The position numbers and the translations under genes were made by a program. A stretch of 64,000 nucleotides of DNA from Charina bottae (taxonomy: Eukaryota; Chordata; Lepidosauria; Squamata; Charinaidae), in assembly GCA_023362775.1 (NCBI GenBank), contig JALMGJ010000020.1, forward strand, positions 5,419,001-5,483,000, given 5' to 3'. Under the pieces are notes generated by a model. It saw only the letters and a program-made list of their open reading frames with translations. It searched no databases and was not told the DNA's origin. Of this stretch, positions 50,222-61,419 are shown piece by piece. The first letter of the stretch is position 1, and the number at the start of each line of letters is the position of its first letter.

Positions 50222-50330
50222 AGAAATTATTATATAATTTTATTATATAATTATTTATTATATTATATAATTAAAATATTATATATTATATAATTTTATT
50301 ATATAATTATTATATAAATCAGCCTTTGGT
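50222..50330. repeat. AT-rich cruciform-prone tract (TTATATAATTA)n
   Basis: Repeated ATTATATAATTTTATTATAT blocks on a period of roughly 24 and 40 bp, each self-complementary, over about 100 bp. Confidence 0.85.
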
Positions 50331-50726
50331 AACTTTATTTGAGAGACCAATTGCCAGATGCAAAACAAGCAAACAAACAAAAAAAACAATACACCAAATC
50401 AGGCTCTGATGGAGCACAGATGATGCATATGCACAAAATTAATTCCAGAAATAAAAGTTCATATGCCCCACATTCAGCAACAAAAGCAAAATAGCTTCTA
50501 TGATCACCCCATGGGCAACCGAGAATATTTTTACACTACCCCATTATAAGAAGAAAATACCACCCAGGTAATTAAATCATGGGACTCAGAATGATACCTT
50601 TTAATGTGAGAAAGAAAATCCATTCTCATTCTTAAAACTGACATTCTGTGGAGTGGCTTCATGCTGTCAGGGAGTGCATCACTATCAAACATTTTGAAGT
50701 CAAATGCCAAAAGTTCACTCAAAGCC

Positions 50727-50925
50727 ATTGTAGTGCAGTGGTTAACGTTAAGACTGGCACTCAGCCACAGAAACTCCCTGGCTGACTTTGGGTGAGTGGC
50801 TCTCTCTCAACCAGCCCACCTCACAAGGTAGTTGTTGTGAGGAAAAATTGGGGGAAGGAGTGCTGGGTAAGCTCTCTTGAGTTCTGAATGAAAGTTGGGC
50901 TATAACAAGCAAACAAACAAACAAA
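50727..50925 (+). mobile_element. MIR-like SINE, degraded
   Basis: TTGTAGTGCAGTGGTTAACG, CTGACTTTGGGTGAGTGGCT and CCCACCTCACAAGGTAGTTG match the family core. It ends in a (CAAA)n run at 50908-50928. Confidence 0.8.
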
Positions 50926-51324
50926 CAAATTATCTCACTTTAAATCTTCCTTCTTTATTATTATTTCTACAGGGCATATACCAACCAGAATTAAGCACAC
51001 ACCAAATCCATTAATTTCTTTGGAAAACTTAAAGAGATCTGTTTCTTGTTTTGCAGTTAAGGCAGTGCAATTCTATGCCTACCTCTTTAAAAGCAGGTCC
51101 AACTGAGTTCGGTGGGGCTTACTTCCTAGTAATTGTAATTGTAATTGGGATTACGGCTTTCATTGTCTTAAGTTTTGCTGGATGGCATCTAGAGTAAATA
51201 AAAGCACAAAGCAGTTCAAGCTCAGGGAGCTGAATGAAAGAAAGACAAGATAGAAACAGTTCTATAAGAATCCAACCATGGATAGTACCTATCATAGCTT
51301 CTTTCTATGGGTTTTCTGTTGTAG

Positions 51325-51495
<171 letters not shown>

Positions 51496-51866
51496 TAGTT
51501 ATCAGAGCAGAAGGGCAGGAATCAGTGGGCTCCTAGAATAGAAGGATATCAACCTTTTTCTTTTCTAAGAAATGTTCATCTTAGAACTTCCTTCTTTTCT
51601 TAGAAATGTTCAACTTAACATAAACCCTCATGTTTCTTCTCTTAACCAACTGAGTGGCCACTAAGGGGCTGGGCGTGGTGGGCAAGAGTTGGAGGACCGA
51701 GTGCTGTGCAACCGGCCCTACTGGTGCTAAGCTAGGTTGTACCTTCAAGCACAGTCAAGGTGACTGTCCCACTGCCAGTCTGAACGTATGCTGGTATGGT
51801 CAGATTGTGGTCAGAGAGGACTACTTTATCGTTTCTTGAGATATGCTCTTTTTCATCACTTTTTAG

Positions 51867-52016
<150 letters not shown>

Positions 52017-52099
52017 TGAAAGGAGGGGAGGGGAATTATTTGTCTGCTTCTTCCAATTGATAAGTTCTAAACTTCCATATGATGATAAAAGCAACATTT

Positions 52100-52122
52100 A
52101 CACACACACACACACACACACA
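52100..52122. repeat. (CA)n microsatellite
   Basis: About eleven CA units soon after exon 19. Confidence 0.9.
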
Positions 52123-54334
52123 AACATCTCTGAATAAATTATACATAGACAGCTAGCCAACCACTATGGGATCCTGGATCCAGATTCTATTGTTTTCTTT
52201 TTCTTTTCTTTTTTCTTCATGAAAACATCAATTTCATCTGAATCTGAATTTGACACTGAACTCAGGCCTACCTTTTCAACATCCTTAATCAATTGAGGCT
52301 CCCACCACATCATGCCAATCATTTGTTCCAATGATACCAGCAGAGACATTCCCTGCAATTGATTGCTTCTTCATTTGAGGCAAATCAAATCAAATCTTTC
52401 TTACGGTCAAAGACCGTAAGGAGGGTGGGGTACAGTCAGTTAAAAGCATAGAAAATACAATAAAATCCAATATAAAAAGCTAAATGAACATGTATAAAAC
52501 ACAAAAGTCTAAAAGAAAGAAAAGGGGGAAAAATCTAAAAGGAGGGGTAGGAGCATTAGATGGGTGTAGGGGAGCATAAAGGTTAGTATGTCTGTCAGTA
52601 CAGAACACTCTAGTGTGATGAATAAGATGCTCATTAAATTTAGTTTATGGCACCAGTCATCATCTGGCGAATTTCAATCGCTGCTGCGCAGAACCTGGCA
52701 ACTTTATATGTTGTAGCAGGGTTGGTATCTGACAGCAGCAGGGAGGTGTAAAATCATCCTGAGCGCCCTGGGTATTTATACAATAATGGTAAGATGAGGC
52801 TAGTATGAATGTCTCTATAGTACAGGCACTGGAGGAGCACATGCTCCGTTGTTTCTATATGACCAGGGTCACAGGGGCATTCTCTCTCCGGGTAAGGAAT
52901 CTTCCCGTATCGGCCTTCAAGGACAGCTGAGGGGAGGGCGTGACATTGTGCCAGAGTGAAGGCCCTCCGATGGTTGGGTACCTGGAGTTTAGTTAAGTAT
53001 GTCATAGGGGAGGCGGAATACCTGCTAGATTCACTGGCAATAAAGGTTGGGGACCTGGCTAAATGCACTTGGCACTCCGTGTCTTCTACCTGCTGTTTAT
53101 GAGTGCTTTGGCCTAATCATATCCCATGCTGAGTAGCAGACCTGGAGAGAAGCCCAGCGATGAGATTTTAGTTGTCACTGCCTGTTTCCATGTGGACTGA
53201 AGGTCATCCCTCATAGTTAATGGGGCAAGGCCAAGGGGGAAAAGGGATAATCTGAGCCAATAGTTGCATATGACCACCCACACTCTAGCCTCCACTTTCA
53301 TGAGGCCTGTCTCTAGTCTCATTGTGGCATTAGAGACACATTTTGGGACTTGAAGGGCCGATCTTAGACATTTGGATTGCACAAGTTCCAATGGCGCAAA
53401 ATTGGAGAAGGGGCCAAGCTGGGCTGCATACAGGAGTTGTGCTATTGGCTTGGCTTCAAATAGTTTGAGTGCCTCAGGTATACAGTGGCCGCCTCTTGAC
53501 TTGAGGTATTTAAGAATGGCAGATGAGCTCCTTTGTGCAGTTTCAGCAACATGGTCCCCATGGGCTTTTCTACTGCTGGCAGAATGGAGCACTACTCCAA
53601 GGTATTTGAAACATGAGACCTGCTCAATTTTATGGCCATCTATGCTCCAGGAGTGGCTCTTGGGGCTTTTGGCAAATGCCATGATTTTACTTTTCTGATA
53701 ATTGAGTTCTAGCTGGTTTTCCTTGCATTACTGTGTTAGTGCTCTCAGTGCTCTTTTAAGGCCAGTAGGTGTTCTTGAAAGTATTGCTGCATTGTCTGCA
53801 TAGAGAAGAACAGAGATGTGTCTTCCAGCAAGTTTTGGGGAGTGAAAGTCCACATTGCAGAGATGGTCCACCATGGAGTTGATATAGAAATTGAGTAGGA
53901 GAGGAGCCAGTATGCAGCCTTGCTTGACGCCTTTCTCAGTTCCAATGGCACTGGTGAGATGGCCCTGGGAGTTACATCTTGCTTTGAGTGAGGTCCCTTC
54001 ATGAAGCATGCGTATTAAATAAAGTTAACATCAGTCAATTGAGGAGGCCTCCAGTTTTTCCCAAAATTTGGCTCGGGATATGGAATCAAAAGCTGCTTTG
54101 AGGTCTATGAAGGCTGCATAAACGGAGGTTGTGTTATGGGAGGAGTATTTTTCAATGAGGTGTTGGAGTACTAGGCACTGATCAGTGGTAGCTCGGCCTT
54201 CCCTAAAGCTGGCTTGCTCCTCTGCAATTATGTTTTCTTGTTCCAGCCAGTCCTGGAATTTCCATTGTAGATGTCTTGCATAGAGTTTGCTGATTGTGTT
54301 GAGGAGGCTGATCGGTCTGTAATTTGCAGGAGCA

Positions 54335-54405
54335 TCCTTTTTCCATATACATACATACATCATGCATACATACATACATGCATGCATGCATGCATACATA
54401 CAGGG
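54335..54405. repeat. (CATA)n/(CATG)n microsatellite inside the LINE transcriptase
   Basis: CATACATACAT, CATGCATACATACATACATG and (CATG)n lie between codons of VIIVP and KKDAPANYRP on the minus strand, where related LINEs have only a few residues. Confidence 0.9.
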
Positions 54406-54915
54406 ACAATGATCACAAGCCCCCAATCCTTGGGGACTCAGCCATAAGTGTCGATGCAGGTAAAGAGTGAGGCCAAAGTGAGAGTCCAAAAGTCCAAATT
54501 GTTTTTGATGGCCTCCGAAGGGATTAGGTCTGCTCCTGGGGCCTTCCCTAGTCTTAATTGAGCAACAAGATTCTCAATCTCTGTCACTGTCACTGGTGCC
54601 CACATTGGCAGATTTTCTATAGTTTGGCTAGGGCGTCCACTTCCAACAGAGGTATCCATGTAGAGTTCCTGAAAGTATGCCTCCCAGGTCCCTGGGGGGA
54701 TGTGACAGTCCACCATGGATAGACCATTGCTTTGGGAGCTTGAAGTGATATGCCATAAGGTGACCAACTCATTGGATTTGACTGTTTGCATAACCTGTCC
54801 AGTAGTTTTTCATGGCTTCCTTTTTCTTTTGTGCCAGCTGTTGCTTGTAGTATCTCTTCTGCTGGAGGAGGTCCTGTGCAGCTGTCAGTGTAGTGTTGGA
54901 TATATAAGCCTGTAA

Positions 54916-55122
54916 GGTAAAGGTAAAGGTTTCCCCCCCCCGCTGTTACCTACCCACCGAAGTGGTCCCTATTAATCTACTTGCACATGCATGCTTTCGA
55001 ATTGCTAGGTTGGCAAGAGCTGGAGCTAGTGGGGGAGCTCACTCTGCACGCAGGGCTAGGGATTCGAACCTCCAAACTCCGATTGACAAGCCTGGTGTCT
55101 TACCCGCTGAGCCACCATGCCC
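54916..55122 (-). mobile_element. Sauria-type SINE with internal deletion
   Basis: Reversed tail GGTAAAGGTAAAGG and a C-run lead directly into GCTGTTACCTACCCACCGAA, so about 120 bp of the Bov-B-like 3' part are missing. The tRNA-like head with GATTCGAACC and GCTGAGCCACCATGCCC is intact. It lies within the minus-strand LINE. Confidence 0.9.
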
Positions 55123-55530
55123 AGTTAAGTGGTAGCAAGTGCCTTTTTGGCATTAACACAGTCCTTGTCGAACCATGGCTTGGCGTGGTGCTGTTGTTGC
55201 TTCAAGGGTGCAGTGTTACTACGGGTTAGATGCTGGTGGAGCTCTTGGGTGAGGGTGTTGTAGGAGTGCATCAGGAGACTCAGCTGATGTCAGGGCAGAC
55301 TGAAGGCTCTGTAGGTGATCTGAGGCCAGTAGCTCAGTTATCATTTGATTTAGATGGGGGATCCACATCTTACTGCCTGGCAGTAAGTTCTTCCTGCTGC
55401 ATTAGAAAGGGTTGGTAACAGTCCTCAGGATTTGTGCAGTGGAGTATTACTGTAAGTCTAGGGTTGCCTGCAGGATGTGTTCAGAAAAGTCAAGTTGGTA
55501 GCCGTGATGGTGCAGCTGAACCTCCACCCA

Positions 55531-56749
55531 TTTTTAATATATGAAGCTCTACCTGTTTTTGTTTTATGTGTATCACACACAGCTGCACTGCTGTGGCTGC
55601 CATCTTGATTTTTTTACCACAGCCTATGGACACCTCTCCTTCCAACAGTGCATGAAGAAACGCCATCAGAACAAAGCAGTAGCTCCTTGAAATCACACTG
55701 CTTTGGTGGTGCAATATCCCCTGCACATACAAACCATACATGGACAATCCCTTCGTATTCTGTATTTATTAATAAGTCTCTTTTTGTCAGAGAAGATTCA
55801 ACCCAGCCAGTTGCTAACTCTCTTACTTCCCTAGATTGCTCTGAGCACCAAGTCAGACTTGGGAACAATTTCCTTCATCGTCATCAGGTTATCTGTTCTG
55901 AAACACTGTGCATCAAAGATAATAAAAAGTGGTATTTATATCCTATTTTCCTACAAAATATGCTCAAGAAGAGTAAATTTAAGATACAACTAAAATAGCT
56001 GTAAGAATAAAAATGTATTTGCCTGCTAGCAGAAAAGAAAAAAAATGCAGGGAATGACTGATTTATATATTTTCCAATAAATTTTGCTGGAAAAAACTCA
56101 CTGTTTCTTCAAAATAATTGGTAAATTTAAAATGTGATTGTTTTTCTCAGATAGAAAGAACCATGTATTAATGGATGGAAACTTTGAATGCCTTAGAAAT
56201 GGTAATAACAATCAACATTGATTAAATAGTAAGGATAGTTGGATTGGCTCTGATGAGATTTAATAATTCAGATTGATTTGATTCAAATTTCTGAATCAAT
56301 TTTTAAAGGCTTTTGCACATGCACAATTGATTTGAAGACATTCAGTTTGATTCGACTCAAACCACTGATCTGATTCAGAAAGTTGATCTGATTCAGAGGT
56401 TCAGCTGAATCACCTTTCAGACAAATCTCCAAATCAAATCTTTGCACAACCCTGTTAGATATTTAGGTTATCAAGACCATTATTAAACTTTATTGTTTAT
56501 TTAAAAAAAACAATATATGTGTGGGTTTCCAGTTTACAAACTGAGCTATTAAAGTGACTTATGAATGAAACATTTGAAAACAAGCATACCCAATATATTC
56601 AAAATGAATAATAAGCAACACTACAGGAAAAGAAAAGAATCGGGGCAGGGGGAGGAAAGGAAAATCCACAAAAGGTAAGCTTCAAATAGGCTTGCTGGAA
56701 TATGTATAACCAGCATGTTGCATTAGACTTGGATTGGGAGTTTTATATT
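55531..56749. other. Intron 19, unrecognised DNA
   Basis: A + frame at 55648-55998 (116 codons) has no recognisable domain. A stretch at 56240-56440 is built of degenerate GATTTGATTC/GATCTGATTCAG repeats. No exon was found. Confidence 0.4.
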
Positions 56750-57265
56750 TATATTATTATTATTATTATTATTATTTTATTTATTTAATTTATATAACCG
56801 CCCATCTCCCCCAACGGGGAACTCTGGGCGGTTTACAATAAATAAAATTAGATAAAACATAAAATATAAAATATATACACCAACAATTTATATAATTAAT
56901 ATAATATAAAATAAAATAAAAATCCAAGTGGGAGATAGTATTAATAAAAGAAGGGCATTATAAAATTACAGGATTAACCACCTCCATGAGGAACTATTGT
57001 TTCCTCCTTCCCATGCCAGGCAGCAGAACCAGGTCTTCAGTTCTTTTCTAAAGGTCGGGAGGGAGGGGATCTGTCTCAACTCTGGGGGCAAGATGTTCCA
57101 TAGTGTGGGTGCTGCTACAGAGAAGGCCCGCCTCCTAGCCCCCATCAGATGACATTCTTTAATTGATGGGGCTCGTAGCAGGCCCTCTCTGAACGATCGG
57201 GTGGGGCGGGTCGATAATATGGGGATAAGACGGTCCCTCAGGTATTCTGGTCCCATGCCATAACA
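56750..57265 (-). mobile_element. L2/CR1-type LINE 3' end
   Basis: The minus frame 57256-56966 reads GPEYLRDRLIPILSTRPTRS, KECHLMGARRRAFSVAAPTL and WNILPPELRQIPSLPTFRKE, collinear with the copy at 25.27-25.6 kb. The 3' part holds the inverse of AACCGCCCATCTCCCCCAAC and a (TTA)n/(TTTA)n tail at 56750-56790. Confidence 0.88.
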
Positions 57266-57418
57266 ATGGAGTTCACATGTTTCAGAAAATAGGTATCCCT
57301 GTGATATTCTGCCAGTATTTGAATATTAGGAGATCTTTTGGACTTTAGTAAGGTAGGTTTACTGAATGTATCCTTAAGAAAGTTAACTTAGTGGCATTTG
57401 CCCATTTAGGCTCTATCC

Positions 57419-57512
57419 CAGTGTTTCTCAACCTTAGCAACTTTAAGAAGTGTGGACTTCAACTCCCAGAATTTCCCCACCAGCATAGGAATAGCAGACA
57501 CTGCTCTATACT
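57419..57512. mobile_element. hAT/MITE fragment (left end)
   Basis: CAGTGTTTCTCAACCTTAGC followed by GTGTGGACTTCAACTCCCAG AATT is the left end of a common amniote hAT-type element. The right terminus is absent. Confidence 0.65.
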
Positions 57513-58974
57513 GCTGACACTCATTGCACTCCAGCATTCTGCTTCCTCCTGGACAGAGTAGCCCAGACACTCTTTTCTGTCTTCTGATAACTTCTAGTTT
57601 TGATTACTATGATAAGCTGTATGTATGGTCTCCATGTGAAGACCTTTTGGAAACACGTTGCTGATTGAGACTGAATGATGGAAAGAGACTTCCACTAACC
57701 CACTTCTGAATGCAATTCAACATACTGATGCTTGCCTTGCAATCTTAAATAACTTGGAGCCTGTTTTCTTGAGGGATTGTCTTCTTGAAAAAGAATCTGC
57801 CTACTTTGATGAGAGCAATGGGGGAATCATGGTGTATCCCTATGCTATAACTCTTCTGTGATAAAGTTTGCATATTCAATCAGGGCTGTTCCAGTAGCCA
57901 CTTGAGAATCTGTTTGATGCAGCCTTTTCTTTAGAGATGGACATAGGCACGCATTGGACTGCTTATCATCACAAAAAGAGAGCTCTGCCACAAACTGGCA
58001 AAACGAACCCTGTACTACAGTCGTGTTGTCCCTTGGGCAAAAAAATAGCTTTTGGGTTAAGAATGGCTCTTGGCTGCTTTTAAAAATTCTGTCTTTGGCC
58101 TGTGCGTTCCGGGTAGTTACTAGTCTCGAATTTAAGGAGCGTGTGGCTGCGTATTCTTTTTGCCGCAAAGATAGATTATTCTGAACTCAGCTGTTGCCTT
58201 TTGATGGTATGTGGAATGAGTAAAATGTCATGTGATATGGCGAATGTTTTATTCAGACTCATGCATAAATGTCTATTTTAGCGTAACCCATTAGAGTGAT
58301 AGTACAAAAGATATGCAAGTGGAATGCCTGCTTTCTGCGGAAGACCAAGAGATTAACAGCGGGAGCCTTGGCTTTCTCTTCAATCTCTGAGTGATGGCAG
58401 AAAGAAAAGGAAAGCGAGGAGTGCTTTTTGTGACCAGTTGGGCCCTTAAATGTTGCGCTGGTGGAGGAGAATAGGCCAAGGCAATTTGGCAACTCAGCTG
58501 TCATTTCAGAGCCCTTGAACACTTTCTAATGTACTCGTAATGACTATAATGACATAATGCACCTTGTAAGTAGATGATGTGGGCAGCCCCTTCCTATATT
58601 GATCACAACAGGAAACAGTGAAGTGAATAGCAAAGAAAATCCCTACGCTTGAATGGTGACTTTTCCCCCTATCCTAGCAAATTGTTTCTCATTTGTCTTT
58701 CTCAGAGGTGCTTTTCCTTCTCCTTCATCTTTCCTTTGCTTTGCTTATAAGATCTTATAAGGATTTTATGGAATTGAAATCCATAAAGTCCCCAAGTCCC
58801 CTGAACCAGGCTTATCATTACTCTGAGGTGGCCTCACCTTTGTATGTGTTATGAAAGTGGGTAGGAAACTGGATAATTTAATTTGTTCCTACTGTATGGC
58901 TACTGCCAGGAAGAAGGCTTGTGTGGATTTTTTTTTTGCCCCCCCTGTGTCAAAATATCTTGAATAGCCTTGGG
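57513..58974. other. Intron 19, unrecognised DNA
   Basis: Two antiparallel open stretches (57845-58184 and 58259-58522) have no recognised motif and no adjacent splice sites that fit ERBB4. Confidence 0.4.
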
Positions 58975-58987
58975 TACACTGCATCTT

Positions 58988-59334
58988 ATAAGGGGCGTGG
59001 TGGCTCAGCGGGTAAGACGCCAGGCTTGTTGATCGGAAGATTGCAAGTTCGGAGGTTCAAGACCCTAGTCCTGCATGATGGAGTGAGCTCCTGCACTCGC
59101 CCCAGCTCTTGCCAACCTAGCAATTCGAAAGCATGCAAATGCAAGTAGATTAATAGGTACCACTTCGGTGGGTAGCTAACAGCGTTCCGCGTGTGTCATG
59201 TGGCCACATGACCGTGGAAGCATCTTCGGACAGCGCTGGCTCTTTGGCTAACAAACGGAGATGAGCACCGGCCCCTAGAGTCGGACACGACTGCACAAAT
59301 GTGCAGGGGGTACCTTTACCTTTACCTTTTTTTT
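58988..59334 (+). mobile_element. Full-length Sauria-type SINE with perfect target duplication
   Basis: TACACTGCATCTT (13 bp) flanks it exactly at 58975-58987 and 59335-59347. The head GTGGTGGCTCAGCGGGTAAG, body and 3' part CTAGAGTCGGACACGACTGC with (ACCTTT)3 and a T-run are complete. This is the most complete copy in the window. Confidence 0.96.
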
Positions 59335-59347
59335 TACACTGCATCTT

Positions 59348-60074
59348 GACTTGGAGTCATCATTCGTTACACTTCTTTAGAGGGGGAAAATATCTTGGCC
59401 ATACTTTGAACACAGAATATCACACAGCTCAGCTATCTAACAAACTTTTTATCTTTACTGTTCTTCAAAGAAGAGAGATTTTGCAAAAAACTCAGCTGAG
59501 ATTTGAAGCTTGGGCCTTGCAAAAATTGTTACAGTGATATGTCTTTTAGATTGCAAGAACAAAACAAACCTTTTACAAGCACATTTTTGCTGCTCTGAAA
59601 TGTAATCATTTTTATGAAGAACCTGAGTTGTTTTGCAAAATGTGACTTTAGAAGGAGCTGAGATTTTTTACAGTCTTTTCCTTAACTACTACAGCGTGCT
59701 TTTATTGTTTTAATTATTTAAGGAAATGATCAAAATGTAATTAATAGCAAGAGATTACATTTCTAACTTAGGGAGAAGGAGAACAGCCCTAAGAACAGTT
59801 GTCTCAAATTGAGAGAATCTGCAGGTTTGTCTGTTCAATTATTTGCCTGGTTTTGTTTCTGCAATCTAATGGGCAGTGGCAGTGTGGTAAATTGAAGTGC
59901 AAGTACCTATAATCCCATCTCCATAGTCACCTCTTCACATGTTTATAAGTATATGTATGTCTATGTGTGTATGTGTGTATTTATTATTTATTATTTTTTA
60001 TCTTTATCTTTTTTATTTTATTATTATTTATCTGTGCACATATATACACACTGTAGCCATTAGGATTGCCTATC
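59348..60074. other. Intron 19, unrecognised AT-rich DNA
   Basis: No exon or assigned repeat apart from a (GT/AT)-rich patch at 59945-60030. Confidence 0.4.
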
Positions 60075-60082
60075 CATTAAAG

Positions 60083-60277
60083 CAGGGCTTCCCAAACTTT
60101 ATCCTTCATTACCCAAAGCTGCTTATCAGAAATACCCTTTTACCCAATGTAGGTAAAACACTTTAAGTCAATTTAAATGTCCCTGTTGGGATTGGATAAT
60201 GGGTTCGTGTGTTGTTACCCAAAGAAAAACCACTTTTACCCAGGTTTGGGTAATTTACCCAGGTTTGGGAAGCACGG
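60083..60277. mobile_element. Non-autonomous hAT element
   Basis: The ends CAGGGCTTCCCAAAC and GTTTGGGAAGCACGG are inverted repeats (13 of 15) within a perfect 8-bp duplication CATTAAAG at 60075-60082 and 60278-60285. Inside, TTTACCCAGGTTTGGG is nearly tandem. There is no coding capacity. Confidence 0.9.
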
Positions 60278-60285
60278 CATTAAAG

Positions 60286-61419
60286 GCTAGTTTGTGGACT
60301 AGCCTTTGGATATTCCTAGTTGGAATAATCCTTGATCAACTGTAACATTTGCTGAGTCCCATTGGGGCCTAACCTTATCTACAGTACCTCAAGGACTATT
60401 ATAACCATAAAATATGTGTGCATGCATGGAAGGTAATAATTAGATCTGTATGCTCAGTGGAGGAAGGATGTGATGCAAATGTGAGAAACATTAAAGCAAC
60501 ATATGGTTCAAAGCCTGCTGTTCATTATGCTGGGGAGGTACATTTTAATCATTTCTTTAAAAAAAACACTGATGGTATAAGGATAATGCTAAAATGCTTT
60601 TGTCTAACAAAATAGACCCTTGTATGTGTTAAAAGTTTCTTGTTAAATTAATGCATGCATCTATATCTAGCAGATCCATTTGAGTGCTTGGTAACTCAAG
60701 TAGCAACATAAATGCCTCTTTATTGCTTCCTTTCTTTCTCTTTTCTTAAATTCTGAATAAATAGAGAGAAAATAACCATTTCACAGTACAATTAAAGTAG
60801 TGCAAGACCACAGGATCTGTGTTAACAAGATAATAGCCTACCAGATAATAAATAATGTGTAACAAAAGAAAATAAAAAGATTACTGAGAAAGACATACCT
60901 TGGGTCCTCTTTAACACAGCATCCCCCCAGATATCCAAGTAGTCTTAGGAAAGCCATAAACACTTGGCTGTTCCAGCAGAACTTGGGGGGTTGAGATGCT
61001 GTAATGTTCCCTCTGGTATGGAGTATTTTTAATGTAACTATGTCCCCAGTGTGTAAGTGTAAACAGTAACTCTCTTGTATCCCTATCCAAAAATATTCTC
61101 ATATTCACACACAACCAGAAGGTGACACAGAAAGGCCAATTCAAAAGGGCAAGAAAGACAGACTGACACATTAAGGTCGATGTAGGTAGATTGCTTGAAG
61201 AAGTGAAAGAGAAAGGCACCAGGAGCAGGTCTGCTGTACAAGCAAATGACTTGTAATTACCCATCAAGAATAAGGTATCCCCAAACTCTTTGGACTGCAA
61301 GAGCTATTGCTAACAAAATACACTGCCCTTCCCTCCCCTCCCCTCCCCTTCCCTCCCCACTCCCCATCCAAAACTACTATAAGAATTGCAGCGAAGACTA
61401 GAAGGACCAGGGAAGTTTG
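60286..61419. other. Intron 19, unrecognised DNA with a C/T-rich tract
   Basis: 61325-61362 is a (CCCTT/CCCCT)n polypyrimidine run. A 129-codon minus frame (60911-61300) has no recognisable domain. Confidence 0.4.

Larger units (their letters stand above)
52380..55530 (-). mobile_element. LINE with conserved transcriptase and terminal Cys/His motif, interrupted
   Basis: Minus-strand pieces read, in order: TVTEIENLVAQLRLGKAPGA (about 54560), PANYRPISLLNTISKLYARH, EEQASFREGRATTDQCLVLQ, FIDLKAAFDSISR (54031-54489), GVKQGCILAPLLLNFYINSM and ISVLLYADNAAILSRT with a YADN catalytic box (53728-54009), CFKYLGVVLHSASSRKAHGD (53113-53682), and a C-terminal CPCDPGHIETTEHVLLQC motif (about 52860). The 3' end near 52380 has a 9-bp stem hairpin and an (ATTTG)n tail. 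I cannot place the clade firmly; an R4-like or related lineage is possible. It is split by a SINE at 54916-55122 and a microsatellite near 54340. Confidence 0.85.

Noticed and set aside
52754..54489. A host gene encoding a reverse transcriptase-like protein
   Set aside because: Motif order, frameshifts, stops, the 3' simple tail and the SINE insertion show a decayed LINE.
60911..61300. 129-codon minus-strand frame as a possible gene
   Set aside because: No domain, no supporting splice or promoter context, and composition like the surrounding intron.
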